Below, one piece after another: positions 38,425 through 50,310 of a DNA stretch of 64,000 nt. Positions within the stretch are counted from its first letter, which is position 1. Each line of letters starts with the position of its first letter. The notes beneath the pieces were generated by a model, which worked only from the letters and a program-made list of their open reading frames with translations, made no database searches and had not been told where the DNA came from. Both the position numbers and the translations under genes were made by a program. The DNA is from Inonotus obliquus (lineage: Eukaryota; Basidiomycota; Agaricomycetes; Hymenochaetales; Hymenochaetaceae), in assembly GCA_032164295.1 (NCBI GenBank), contig JAJHTX010000003.1, positions 1,302,001 through 1,366,000 of the forward strand, read 5' to 3'.

Positions 38425-41400
38425 ATGGCTAGTCGTGCTCTGAAAGCCCAGCAACAGCGATTTAACCGACGGGTGAACCGCGTCGATAGCAACACGAGTC
38501 TCGCGGTATCGACTGCCCGCGCGTCCATCATCGAAGGGAACGAGTTGCTTGCGGGTGGGCCAGCAGTCAAGAAGTACAAGGCACCACTCTCAATGGAGGC
38601 CAAGACACGCAGAATAACAAAGTCAAGCTCGACTCCAGCAATTAACTCGCCTCGAACGCCAATGCATTCGAGATCCTCGACACCATTGCCACCGGGTAGT
38701 CCACGCACACCTCGTACACCAATACGCAGCCAGAGTCGCTGCGAGGACGTAGTCATGGAGAGTGAGATGGACGTTAGTCGTGTTGATCCGGAACAAGCTC
38801 TGGTTGATGCTGAGAATGTGGATGCTGATTTTAGTTGTGAGTTGGACGAACGAGAGCTACGTTCTATGCAATATGGTCGTGAAGACAAGGTTCACGTGTC
38901 CATAAGGTGAGACCAGTTTAGATAAACCAAGGGGAGAACACGCGATGCTCACTCAAGCCTCTAGAATCCGGCCGACTGAAGAAACCGAAGCATGGTCCGT
39001 CTCGCCTGCTGATAGCTCCCTCAAACTCATTACGCAGTACCACAAGTCCACGGGAACTCCAGTCCCCCAATATCACTATGACGAGGTCCTCGTCGGATCC
39101 GATAATAAAGCTGTCTACAATGCAACTGCGCGAGGACATGTCGAAGCTGCGATGAACGGTTTCAATGCTGTTGTCTTTGCGTATGGACAGACGGCAAGCG
39201 GCAAGACGTTCACACTGTCAGGCACAGACGAGCAACCTGGTATCATTCCACGTGCTATGAAGGATGTATTTGCTCATATTCGTCGATCCCCTTCACGCGA
39301 ATACCTTTTGCGTTGCTCCTACCTTGAGATATACAATGAGGCAATTTACGACCTGCTTGCGCCCCCTTCTGCACGTCTTGCAGCAAATACGGTGCAAATC
39401 CAAGGAATCGGCGATAACGTCGTCCTAAGTCCTCTTCGTGAAGAAGTCGTTACAAGCTTAAAAGGGGTGCATGACGTTCTTGAACGGGGATACGCTAACC
39501 GACGCACGGCGAGCACAGACTGGAACGAACGAAGCTCTCGCAGTCACTCGGTGTTTCGCCTGGTGATCGAAAGTAGGGAGCGTGCTTCCACTAATGAAAC
39601 TGATGATGGAGGCGTGAACTCTGTCGTCCCCCGTGTCCCTGGAGGTGCGCGACTGCAGAGCAAAAATGGACGCAGTGTTCAGATGAGTGTCTTGGTACGT
39701 TCTTTCGCGAAATACCGTCTGTCACGTCAACTGAGGTTCTGTCCAGAGTCTCATTGATCTAGCCGGATCGGAGAGGGCAACCTCAGATAAGGACCGGACT
39801 AGAGAAGGGCGCTACATCAACACAAGGTGATCATTTCGCTAATATAATCCCTCATTCCTTAACTAACCAGTTTTAAGCCTCCTTACACTAGGGACCGTTA
39901 TTAGTACACTCGCCGAGAATGCAGCGAAGGGCAAGAAGTGGGCTCTCTTCCTTGGGTGAAATAACCACAGCTGAGCAGTTATCACAGTGACCACGTTCCT
40001 TTTCGGAATTCGAAGCTTACAAGGATATTGCAACCTTCACTTTCCGGCAACGCACGTATTTCTGTCATCTGCGGAATAAATCCGGTCCCTAGCGCCGTTG
40101 CCGAGTCGACGAGCACATTGTTGTTCGCCCAACGGGTAAAGCGCGTTCAGGTATGTCTGCCGCTCCTTTCTATGTAATACATTCATCTCTAACCATCTTT
40201 CTCAGTTATCCGCGAGGAAGAAGGAAGTCGTTGACACTGACGCACTTCTCGAGCGCTATAGGAAAGAAATCGAAGACCTCAAGAGAAGACTTGCCGAGCG
40301 TGAGGCTGTTGTCCCAACGCAGGGCAGGCGGCTTAGCGCCAAGGAGGTGATCACTATTCACTCTGTTTAGGACATCGACTTATTCTTTCATCTCCAGCAA
40401 TTGGATGAAAGTCGCGCGATGCATGATCTCAATTCCCGGATCCAGCAACTCACACGCTTAATTCTTACAAGTCAAAGTGTCGATGAAACTAGAGGTGACC
40501 AGTCGCGTCCGCTTAGTCCATCTAAGCTGAACTTCGATCTTGAGCCATATCAGGTGAGGGAACCTTAGTCGAATCCCCTCAGCCAGTCTGACTTGTTCAG
40601 CTTCAACAAGAGCTGCTTTCTGCACGTAGGAAGATTGAGTCGCAGGCGACACAGATCCTTTCACTTGAAGCGACTCTTCTTTCACGACCGATTCTTCTTA
40701 TGGATGCCTCTGAGGATGAGAAGGATAAGCTCATTGCTGAGCAAACAAAGAACATACGGGAGCTCGAGATTGTCGTGCGTGGTTACGAAGATAATCTTGG
40801 TGAACCCTTGCGCATGGTGAAGGAAGACATTGAAGCAGAGTGGCGCGTAAAGCTAGAGGAGGAGCACAAAATTCGCGAGGAGAAAGATGCATGGGCAGAT
40901 GAACTCGTTCGAAGGCTGGAAAAGGAGAAAGCCGTGAGTTTTCATTTCTTTCCACCTGTATGAACACTTCCCGATGATATTTCAGATGCGTCTCAAACTT
41001 GAAGAAGAACGCTGCGCTCTGGTAGCATTTGTCACGCGTTTTGACTCATTGGGACTCGCATCTACCCCGACGATTCCAACTCGATTGAGAAAGCCATCAG
41101 TTCCCTTCGGTGCAGTTTCATCCGCATCTCGTCGACACCGTATGAGAGGATTGGCGGCTGTTTCTGAGAACACGTTATCTCAATCGGACCGGAACACTGA
41201 AGTGGATCCATTCTTGAGCCTCGAGAATCCCAGGCTTGCTCAAAGCATACGAGAAGCTCCTAACCTGATGGATACAGATGAATCCGATTTCTCGGAACTT
41301 GCAGAACTAGACTCCCTTGCTGATGTGAGTTTCCAACACTGTAGCGCGATGGATTACTCGACCAAGTCCGGTCAGCGACTGGAACTGCTTGGCGGGGCGT

Positions 41401-41480
41401 CCTTGCCAGACTTGGGACAGGTTAAGATATTTGGATCAACCCAGGAGGTTTTTCACAACAAAGAAAACATAACACCGTAA
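38425..41480 (+). CDS. Kinesin-7-like (CENP-E/Kip2/Tea2 type) motor protein, 9 exons, 879 aa
   Basis: Microtubule motor. Exons are 38425-38906, 38965-39694, 39747-39826, 39878-39937, 39988-40150, 40206-40346, 40398-40553, 40601-40933 and 40986-41480, all phase-consistent. The N-terminal 155 residues are rich in Ser, Thr and Pro with TP/SP motifs. The motor domain holds the P-loop GQTASGKT (about 235-242), switch I (NERSSRSHS), switch II (LIDLAGSE) and HVPFRNSKLTRIL. A neck and coiled coil (for example ALLERYRKEIEDLKRRL) follow, then a polar tail. The long SP/TP-rich N-terminus and motor type suggest kinesin-7, plus-end directed, as in Kip2 and Tea2; the class is inferred from motifs alone. 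It is a single-copy-looking gene lodged inside the dioxygenase array. Confidence 0.88.
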
Positions 41481-42220
41481 CTTATCGAATAAACATATAG
41501 TGGATTGTCCTCCGCCTCCACTCCCTTTTGTCAGACTTTTGTTGCTGTATTTCTATAATTGTTCTGTACCTGTTCTAACCATCCCTCTTGTTCTATTTAT
41601 CCATCTCTATTCTTAACGTGATTGTGTTCGCCCTTTTTGTGAGGCTGTATCTTTATACAGTCGACTAGTATCTGTGTATTGTGAATGAAATTCTGCCCGC
41701 CGTGACGGTCAGGCGATATGACACCGCGAGTCTGCGCTTAATCCCTTGAAAGGTTCCTCGTACTCTATTCGATTCGTTAATCTGAACCTGGCAGACATCT
41801 ACTCGCCCGTTCAAGGTAGGTCAATATTATTATCTAAACAATAGATGCCCGTCAGTCAGTCAGTGTGAAGCTTCTGAGTCACTGTTCCTTGTTAACGCAA
41901 GAAGATGAGCACACACGGGCGCTTGTGGTTGGCTCTGCTACTACAACAAAGTTTGGCGTTGGGGGTGATCTTGGACCGAAAATAATTGTATTTCCCTCAA
42001 ATTCCCTCAAATTTATAAAGTTCAGATCTAGACCTTCATCAAAAGAAATGGCTATAATCTCGAAATTGTCTCGGTACAACAATAAAGCCAGTTGAGTTGG
42101 GGTACTTCTACACATCGTGGATTACTCTTTCGATCAGGTCTTTCGTATTTCTGCGTATGATAAAGCAGTGACTCAACACCAGAAGATATCTGACGAGAGT
42201 CCCCTCCGGGATTCCGTGCA
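41481..42220. other. Intergenic, 740 bp, with a duplicated flank segment
   Basis: 41805-41870 resembles the region upstream of paralogue C (about 30771-30840). This is probably an edge of an old rearrangement. An imperfect repeat TTTCCCTCAAATTCCCTCAA lies at about 41991-42010. No gene. Confidence 0.45.
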
Positions 42221-43670
42221 TCAATGTCGCCGATACTCGCTCTTTCGAACCGTGGTCCTGCTTCTGTATCCCGGAGGACCAATATCCACGACAAGACAGA
42301 CGTTTGCACGCGCCTCATCGACATCGGGCCCGTTGAAATATGTAATGTACCTGTCAGAGATCTCGTTGAGGTCTGAGACCATCCTCGCCCAAACAATACT
42401 ATCACATTCAATGTCAAGATGGGCTCCCGCACCCTCATATCGCTCCACAGCTCGCACACAGTGCCCAAGTGGTTGACTCAACATCCATTCCAGGTACGGT
42501 GAATCCTCGATGTCGTTGAGTTCAAGGACGGCTTCGGCCAAAAACTGGACTTCTTCGCACCGCTCGTCGTCATACAATAACCAAATGTCCACCTCCAGAG
42601 AGAGTTCCTTGCACACTTTCAGGATCATCGCATCACGACCCTTCAGATAATCCCGCAAGTCCCTTATGTCGTCCTTAAACTCATCGAGAGGGTATTGGTG
42701 ATAAAGTCCGAATCCTATGCCTCCGCCTTCCGGAAGGAACGTCGGTTCCTGTATGAGGTTTGAGAGAGCCGTCTTTAAAGCACTGGTAGGAGGTATTGTC
42801 CTCTCAGCCGCTTGAAGCGGGCATTCAATTGCAGGAATGTAGTTTTCTTGGTAGTAGAGATTGTATACCAGTGTGACTCGATATCCCGACTTCACCGGTG
42901 TCACTTCGTGCTCAACGTCGCCGAGGGATGTCACGAATACGATGTGCGGTTGCGACGGATCGTCATTCCTCATTTCCGCTACAAGCCATCCTGAATCGAC
43001 AACCCACTCTTTTCCTCCACGTCTCAGAAGAAGCGACCCTCCCTCGTGCGTCGTCGGGAAGACGATGACAAGAGATCCAAACGCCTTCCTTCCAGTACGC
43101 GAGTAATTATGTGCCGTGAGGAATGAGCCTTTGTCTTCAATGCGAGAGATCCGTCTCAGTGAACCTAGGGGCAGAGTCTGGAAATGCTGGACTGGAACGT
43201 ACCGTAGACATAGAGCTTGTATGGCTCAGCACGAAAGGTTTTCGCTCCACTAGATCCTTCTAGGAGACCAAACCGAATCACGTCCATCAGACCAGTCGAA
43301 TAAACGTCGAAATTTGTGGCGAATTGTTTCTCCTCCAGTTTACCAGCCTTTCCATAAGACTCGTCCAGAATTTCTTCATTGCGGCTACGAAGTGTAGCCA
43401 GATCACAAGCTTCAGCTAGACGCTGCAGCTCTATGTCCGAGGCATTGGCAAAGTCAATGCGTCTATGGCAGCGTGCGTCTGAGTAGTTATACCTCGATAC
43501 AAAGTTCGAACTCACGCGGCTTGTCCTTTGGAATTTCCGTAGAAGAGTAAGATATTGGATTCGTCAACTGCGAGTGTGCCAGAACAGAATGGCCGCTTCA
43601 CGTCGTCCAATGCTTTTTGAAAGTCTTCAAAGCATGACTTGGAGGCATCGGTTGGCTCGGTGGTAGACAT
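42221..43670 (-). CDS. Dioxygenase-like paralogue F with lost iron-ligand Asp (HNY), 3 exons, 442 aa
   Basis: Exons are 43670-43516, 43462-43203 and 43134-42221, open and in phase. Exons 1 and 2 are close to B. The metal motif is AHNYSRTG, so His147 stays and Asp149 is Tyr. The distal His214 (GDVEHEV) and Arg224 (SGYR) remain. A further change in the barrel, LLRRGGKEW where relatives have LLRHEGKEW or LLRHRGQEW, is unique to F. B and F are thus a distinct subfamily kept open in two places despite losing a catalytic ligand. F is on the opposite strand to B and lies beyond the kinesin gene. Confidence 0.85.
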
Positions 43671-44124
43671 TGTTGGGTGACTAGAACTAGAAAGAAAAAA
43701 CGAAGCGGTGATTTGGTTTAGTGCATACACCAAGGTCACCAGTCGATAAGTCTCTTTATGAACGAAACTAAGACAAAAACTTGGCGCGACGACGGAAATT
43801 TCTTGGGCTCAACTACTATTTATGGTAAGCAGTAGAATTCCGCACTCTACATCCGGCAAGCATTCCTTTTCACGCCCATATTGGATACTTAAGTACTTCG
43901 AATAATGTCCCCACGAATCAATCGATTACGTTCCTTCCAATCACATACTGCAGTGACTCAGTTCGTCGCATTATTTTGTCCGCCTTTAACAGTCAAACGT
44001 CTTTATTGAATGAAATTGTTCTGCTATAAACTCAGGAGCGCCAAAACTGCACTAGCAAAACACCTTCAGAGTGCGCTAATGAAAGAAAGCCCGTGCATCG
44101 AATTCCCGATCAATAGCCGTTTTC
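43671..44124. other. Intergenic, about 450 bp, promoter of F and 3' flank of G
   Basis: A diverged form of the conserved promoter block lies near 43710-43740 (GTGATTTGG... where B has GTGATTTGAGTCA). No gene. Confidence 0.4.
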
Positions 44125-45554
44125 TCAATCAGAGGTCTCGCTCCTGTTACCCGGAGGACCAATATCCACGACAAGGCAAACGTTTGCATACGCGCATTCG
44201 AGATAACTCTCGTTGCCATAAGCAATGTACTGCTTCGAGATCTCATTAAGGTGAGAGACTTTCGTCGCCCAAACAAAGTTCTCGACGTACTCCTCTTCAT
44301 CTTCATCTTCATCTTCATCTTTCCCATACTGCTCAACAATTCGCACACCAGCTCGACGGTAATTGAGCACATAAGACAAGAATGATTCATTATAGGTGTC
44401 GTCGATTTTGAGCGCATTCGGGACTAGGAATCGGACTTTGCTTTTCTTGTCGTCATACAACAACCAGAGGTTGGCGTCCAGAGAAAGCTCCTTGCATACT
44501 TGCATTATCATCGCATCACGACCCTTGAGATATTTCTGTAGGCTCGCAATGTTGCTGGAGGATTGGGCGACCGGGTATTGGTGATAAAGTCCGAATCCAA
44601 TGGCCCCGCCTTTGGGAAAGAACGTTGGCTCCTGTATGAGATTCGAGAGAGCCGTCTTGAAAGCATTAATTTCGGGGGGTAGTGTCTTCTCAGTCACTTG
44701 AAGCGGTCGATCGACAGCCGGATCAGAACTCGAGTCGAAGTAGAGATTGTATGTCAGCGTTACTCGATATCCTGACTTCACCGGTGTTATTTCGTGCTCG
44801 ACATCACTGAAAAACGTCGCAAATACGATGTGCGCTTGCTCGGGTTCGGCACTTCTCTTTTCCGCTAAGAGCTGTCCCGAATCGACTGCCCACTCCTTTC
44901 CTTCGTGCCTCAGAAGAAGTGACCCTCCTTCGTGTGCTGTTGGGAAGACGATGACAAGAGATCCAAACATTTTCTCCCCACGGGGCGTATCCTGATGGGC
45001 TTTGAAGAATGCGCCTTTGTCTTCAATGTGATAGACTGCCAGTGAGCCCGGCGAAACTGAAAGGATAGATTAACGCCGCCACGAACCGTAGACATTGAGT
45101 TTGTATAGCTCGGCGTGGAAGGCTCGCGTCCCTTTAGATCCCTCCAGAAGGCCGAATCGGATCACCTCCGTTAGTCCAGTCGAATTGAGGTCCAGCTTCG
45201 TCGTAAAGTATTGTTCATCGAGTTTACCGGCCTTTCGATAAGACTCGTCCAAAACGTCTTCATTATTGCGGCCGAATGTGGCAGGATCGCAAGCTTCAGC
45301 TAGACGCTCCAACTCCTGATCTGAGGCTTTGAATAAATTTACACGACTGTTGAAAAATAAGTTGATTGTTTAACGTTAAGATGGACAGGAATGACTACTT
45401 ACGCGGATTGACCTTGAGCAGTTCCATAGAAGAGCAACAGGTTGGACTCGTTGACGGCGAGAGTTCCAGAACAGTACGGAACCTTCACATCCTTCAGAGT
45501 GGTTTGAACGGCTTGCAAGAGTGTATTAGAGACATCTGTTTGAATGGACGACAT
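44125..45554 (-). CDS. Fe(II)/2-oxoglutarate dioxygenase, paralogue G, 3 exons, 435 aa
   Basis: Exons are 45554-45403, 45346-45087 and 45020-44125. The metal motif is AHQDTPRGEKMFGS (His146, Asp148), with distal His in FSDVEHEITPV and Arg in SGYR. G is closest to H (shared FKASDQELERLAEAC and NSTGLTEVIRFGLLEGS). Near the C-terminus a run of alternating Glu and Asp (YGKDEDEDEDEEEY) comes from a small tandem repeat of TCTTCA units on the plus strand, unique to this copy. Intron 2 is 66 bp but holds an in-frame TAA. A TATAAAAG box lies about 60 bp before the ATG. Confidence 0.86.
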
Positions 45555-45612
45555 TGGTCTGACTCGAAACTGCGCAGTGAATATGTTGAAGTCCATGTAG
45601 TGACCAACTGCA

Positions 45613-45676
45613 CTTTTATAAGGTCATCCATCTGAGTATGGTGTGGTCAGAAAGTCTCATGTGCGTCGAGTCAGAG
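45613..45676 (-). promoter_or_regulatory. Promoter of paralogue G: TATA box and TGACTC-type sites
   Basis: A TATAAAAG box on the minus strand at about 45614-45621 and, further upstream, the phrase AGAAAGTCTCATGTGCGT followed by GAGTCAGA, which recurs before H at about 48160-48188. Confidence 0.45.
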
Positions 45677-45805
45677 GAAGAAAGTGACTCAGAAGTGTGG
45701 GAATGCTCAAGCCTGAGTAACAATATTGGACGTTCAAGGCGGGCCGAGGCACCGGCTGAGTTACTTATTATGGCAAGGTGATAGATTTTCACTTGTGACC
45801 AATAT

Positions 45806-46416
45806 TGGTTCCGCAGCTAGTGTACGTATTCGGTTACGTGCGTAATCCCAAGCCCAAGGGTCAGTACGGATACGTTCCGTACTTTTCGTCTCCATATTTA
45901 TTTAATCCGAGCGAGATACGGAAACTGGTAGGTGCGTATACAGAATACGGCCGTATTCGGTAGCAAGAAGAATTGACAAGAAGTTGAGAAAAGAAAATAT
46001 CAATATTTGTGAGATCTGTTCTTCGATCACAGCCAGTGCTTCGCTAAGATAAGATGAGTGTTGTGACTCTGACCTTGGACGGGCGTGTTGCATTGCTGAC
46101 AAATAACAAAAGGCATCTGAGACAATACACATTCTATTCAAAAGAGAAGGCATTTCCTTGCCTATATTGACCAACAGACCCTCATGTACACATGTCAGGC
46201 ATGAGGGTGGAGATGGCACGTTGTGCAGAGTAATCAGCATAGCATGACTGTATGCCGTATACACTCGTATGCGGATTTTTCTGGGATAACTCAATACGGT
46301 GTACGCACCGTACAATACGGACCCGTAAAAACGAGTCGGATCCTTAATACGATTACAGGGCGTACCCGTGTACGTACGGGCCATTTCCGTACAGTACGGT
46401 ACGCTGCGGATCCCCA
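45806..46416. mobile_element. hAT-type non-aut. element, about 610 bp, with 8-bp target duplication
   Basis: ACCAATAT occurs immediately before (45798-45805) and after (46417-46424). The ends are imperfect inverted repeats: TGGTTCCGCAGC on the left, and TGGGGATCCGCAGC when the right end is read in reverse. The interior contains many short self-complementary pieces of the type GTACGGATACGT and CCGTATTCGG, like the small MITE at 6267. An open frame of 185 codons covers most of it on the minus strand but has no transposase likeness. I treat it as non-coding. It lies in the gap between G and H. Confidence 0.7.
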
Positions 46417-46646
46417 ACCAATATCCAGAGCTTGTACATAGTAACATACTACCAATCAAAAGAAGTTGAGGTTGGTTTAGACTTCAGACTTGAACGGGAC
46501 AAATGTCTTTATTGAAGGAAGTGGATTGCCGTGTACCAGCAGAACCAGCAAATCTGCACCAGGAATACATACGCCTACAGAGTGCGCAAACTGAGAAAGT
46601 ACTCCCTCATCCCGAACCTCAATGTTCCCAACCAATAGCCGTTTTC

Positions 46647-48085
46647 TCAATCAGAAATCTTGCTTCTGTTACCCGGAGGGCCAACATCCACGACAAGGCA
46701 AACGTTTGCGTACGAGCATTCGAGATAACTCTCGTTGCCATAAGCAATGTACTGCTTCGAGATCTCATTAAGGTGAGAGACTTTCGTCGCCCATACGAAG
46801 TTCTCGACTGGGTGATTTTTGGTGATAAATTCATGGTACTTCTCTTCATCTTTCCCATACAACTCAACAATCCTCACATCAACACGACTGTAACTGAGCA
46901 CATATGACAAGAATGAGTCTTCGCCGATGTCGCCGATGTTAGGAACCGACTGAACTAAGAATCGGATCTTGTAGCTCTTGTCGCTATACACCAACCAGAG
47001 GTTGGCGTCCAGAGAAAGCTCCTTGCACACTTGCATAATCATCGCATCACGACCCTTGAGATATTTCTGTAAGCCTCTAATGTTGTCGGAGGATTGGGCG
47101 ACGGGGTATTGGTGATAAAGTCCGAATCCAATGCCTCCGCCTTCGGGAAGGAACGTTGGCTCCTGTATGAGATTCGAAAGAGCCGTCCTGAAAGCATTGC
47201 TCTCGGTCTCGGGAGGCATTGTCTTCTCAGTCACTTGAAGCGGTCGATCGACAGCCGGATCAGAACTTGAGTCGAAGTAGAGATTGTATGTCAGTGTGAC
47301 TCGATATCCTGATTTCACCGGCGTCACTTCGTGCTCGACATCACTGAAGAATGTCGCAAAGATAAGATGTGTTTGCTCGGGATTTTCGTTCCGCTTTTCC
47401 GCTACAAGTTGACCTGAATCGACTGCCCATACCTTTCCTTTGTGCCTCAGAAGAAGTGACCCTCCTTCATGCGCTGTTGGGAAGACGATGACTAGAGATC
47501 CAAACATTTTCTCCCCACGGGGCGTATCCTTATGAGCTTTGAAGAATGCGCCTTTGTCTTCAATGATAGGCTGAGCTCGTCTGAACTGCAAAGTAAGACA
47601 ATGCCGGGACGTACCATAGACATTGAGCTTGTATAACTCGGCGTGGAAGGCTCGTGTCCCTTTAGATCCCTCCAGAAGGCCGAATCGGATCACCTCCGTT
47701 AGTCCAGTCGAATTGAGGTCCAGCTTTGTTGAAAAATATCGCTCATCGAGTTTACCGGCCTTTCGATAAGACTTGTCCAAAACGTCTTCATTATTGCGCC
47801 CGAATGTGGCAGGTTCGCAAGCTTCAGCTAGACGTTCCAACTCCTGATCTGAAGCTTTGAATAAATTTATACGTCTATTGAAATATATAAGATGATATTT
47901 TTCGTGAGATGGACAGACTTGACTACTTACGCGGCTTGACCTTGAGGATTTGCATAGAAGAGCAATAGGTTGGATTCGTTGATGGCGAGAGTTCCAGAAC
48001 AGTATGGCACTTTACCATCCTTCAGCGTAGTTTTAACGGCTCGTAAGAGTGAACTAGAGACATCTGTTTGTTTGATGGACGGCAT
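46647..48085 (-). CDS. Fe(II)/2-oxoglutarate dioxygenase, paralogue H, 3 exons, 441 aa
   Basis: Exons are 48085-47931, 47874-47615 and 47557-46647. The triad is AHKDTPRGEKMFGS (His147, Asp149), FSDVEHEV, with Arg in SGYR. Exon sequences group with G. Intron 2 (47558-47614) is 57 bp, stop-free and almost identical to intron 2 of C and E, including TTCAGACGAGCTCAGCCTAT, although the flanking exons are G-like; local sequence exchange between copies is a likely reason. If that intron is kept, 19 residues are inserted before the iron motif. The promoter shares a TCTCATGTGCGT...GAGTCAGA phrase with G. Confidence 0.86.
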
Positions 48086-48840
48086 TGTCTGACTCGAAAC
48101 TGCGTTGGTGATTGATTGTTTGCAGGCCTATAATCTAAGGTCAAACATCTGAGACAGATCAGAAAGTCTCATGTGCGTTGAGTCAGAATAGAAAAGCAGT
48201 GTGGGAATTTTACTGTATGTAAGTAGCAATATCCTGGCCGTCCAAGGGCCGAGTCAGGCCGAGTCATCTGAAGAGTTACTTATTATGGCAAGGTGATAAG
48301 ATTTTCGCATGTCTCCTCCGAATCATATCAGACCTCTCGAGTCATTCATTCAAGACGTAGATTTTTTTGCCAAACTCGATCGATACCCTCGAATGATACA
48401 CTTGATGCGAATTACTGATCCGAAGACGAAAACTCCAGTTTCGTCGGTTGCCAAAACAAACGTTTCTCTTGCCTTCATCATGCTCACCCAATTAGCCATA
48501 CGGTGAAAGTTCGGTGGAGGGAGGAGACTAGAGATACGGCTTCCAAAGTGTTTGACTTTCAAGAATCACCCCGACACCTCTGGCAGGGCATGGTTTTTCC
48601 ATACTATTTACCTTTTATTCAATGAACAGTTCAAAAGTGACTATTATGGCTACAGTCATGCAACAAGAAAAAGCATCGTCCCAAACAGACGGCTGGACCG
48701 ACAAAATTAGTGAAGCTTTTTCACCGTAGCAGCTGAAAATTTCTGTGTAGGAGAATACAGAGGCGCTTTGACGCTATGGAAAATAAATGAATACAGTGAG
48801 CATAGAATCAGGAACTTGAAAGCGGTTTACGTACATTATA
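48086..48840. other. Intergenic, 755 bp, promoter of H and 3' flank of I
   Basis: No recognisable gene; short open frames at 48309-48562 overlap on both strands without family likeness. From about 48748 the sequence matches the 3' flank of J (about 54020), marking the I/J duplication. Confidence 0.45.
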
Positions 48841-50219
48841 TCAATATCGCACCTCGCTTCTGTTACCCGAAGCACCAACATGCACCAAAAGGCATACATC
48901 TGCATATACGCACGAGCGGTAGCTCTCATTTCCATAAGCCATATAGTCCGTCGAGAACCCGTTTAGCTTAGATCTCTCCCTAATCCAATAAAACAGCGAG
49001 TTCCGATCTATAAATTCTGCCCTGTAATTTGCCTCGGCGTAGTTGTATACCGAGCTTTCGCCGATATCAGCAAGATTGAGCACTTGTCTGGTAAAGACTT
49101 TGCCTTCCGCGCCGTCGTCCATGTTGTATACCAAACAAACTTGAGCATCCAGAGAGAGATCCTCACATGCCTGCAAGATCATTGCATCGCGGCCTTTCAG
49201 ATATTTACGCAACCCCGAAATATTCTGGTTGGAAGATCAGTCGATGGCATATTGGTGGTATAATCCAAAGCCAAGATATACACCATAGGGAAAGAATCCC
49301 GGGTCCTGGAGAATACTCGTGAGAGTTTTCTTGAAAACATCAGCTTCCGATGGTATTGTCCTCTTATTCAGTTGAAGCTGACGATCAATCGCAGGAGTCG
49401 AGTCTGGATCAAAGTACAGATTGTATGTCAACGTGATTCGATACCCCGATGTCACCGGTGTTACTTCGTGCTCAACGTCGCCGAAGAATGTCGCGAATAC
49501 AATGTGCGCTTGCCCGGCATTCTCTCTGCGCTTTTCCGCTAAAAGCCGTCCTGAATCGACTGACCATTCTTTCCCTCCGTGCCTCAGAAGAAGGGCCCCT
49601 CCTTCATGCTTGGTCGGGAAGACGATGACAAGAGATCCAAACATCTTCTCTCCACGAGGCGTGTCTTTATGTGCCTTGAAGAACGCGCCTTTGTCTTTGA
49701 TGTGAAAGGTCTGTCTTAGTTATGCTGCAAGTTTGAATAACGCTGATACGTACCATAAACGTTGAGCTTGTACAACTCGGCACGAAAGGCTCGCGCTCCT
49801 TTGGATCCTTCCAGGAGACCGAATCCAATGATCTCCGTCAGACCGATTGAATCAAGTTCGAGCTTTGTCGAAAAATACTGTTCATCCAGTTTGCATGCCT
49901 TCCTATAAGACTCGTCTAGAACATCTTCGTTGTTGCGTCCAAACGTGGCGGGTTCACAGGCATCGACAAGGCGCTTCAACTCTACATCTGAGGCTCTGTT
50001 CAAATCAATGTGTCTGTACGGGGAGCGGTAAGCGATGATTCTTTGAAAGTTAGAATGTACGACTCACCCAGAAACTCCTTGAGCATTTCCAAAGAACAGC
50101 AAAAGGCTGGACTGGTTGACTGGAAGCGTCCCAGAACAGAACAGCGCCTTCACATCATCCACCGCAGCTTTGAGGGCTGCTATGTATGCTTCGCAGCTTT
50201 CTTCTGTGTTGTTATACAT
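48841..50219 (-). pseudogene. Fe(II)/2-oxoglutarate dioxygenase paralogue I, premature TGA
   Basis: Exons are 50219-50068, 50013-49754 and 49694-48841. The frame is continuous except for one in-frame TGA at 49237-49239 (after HQYAID, before SSNQNISGLRKYLKG). A protein stopped there would have 289 aa and would still contain the iron ligands (His146/Asp148 of HKD), the distal His (GDVEHEV) and the Arg (SGYRITLTYNLYF). It could in principle still be an enzyme lacking the C-terminal module. J carries the identical TGA, so the mutation is older than the I/J duplication. Exon 1 starts MYNNTEESCEAYIAALKAA. Confidence 0.8.
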
Positions 50220-50310
50220 TGTCTCACTTATTTGTACTCGTTCGATCGTCTTATAAGACGATCGGTCGCTGACCTTCTTGGGTTGAATAAGTAATCTGAG
50301 TCAGTAAAGC
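50220..50310 (-). promoter_or_regulatory. Promoter of paralogue I: palindromic TATA box and TGACTCA block
   Basis: A 22 bp perfect palindrome at 50243-50264 (half CGATCGTCTTA) has TTATAA at its centre, 24-45 bp before the ATG. Upstream at 50291-50304 is the conserved CTGACTCAGATTAC block. J has a one-sided disruption of the palindrome and an intact block. Confidence 0.5.

Noticed and set aside
45902..46459. 185-codon open frame across the hAT-type element
   Set aside because: It spans the element's right end and has no hAT transposase motif; composition reflects the palindromic repeats.
24898..49705. Many plus-strand open frames opposite the dioxygenase exons (for example 25452-25751, 29822-30112, 44747-44995, 49421-49705)
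   Set aside because: They recur in every paralogue because they are antisense to the conserved exon 3; they do not evolve as proteins.
24737..50219. The dioxygenase array as a secondary-metabolite gene cluster
   Set aside because: No polyketide synthase, peptide synthetase, terpene synthase or P450 nearby; the array is one family repeated.
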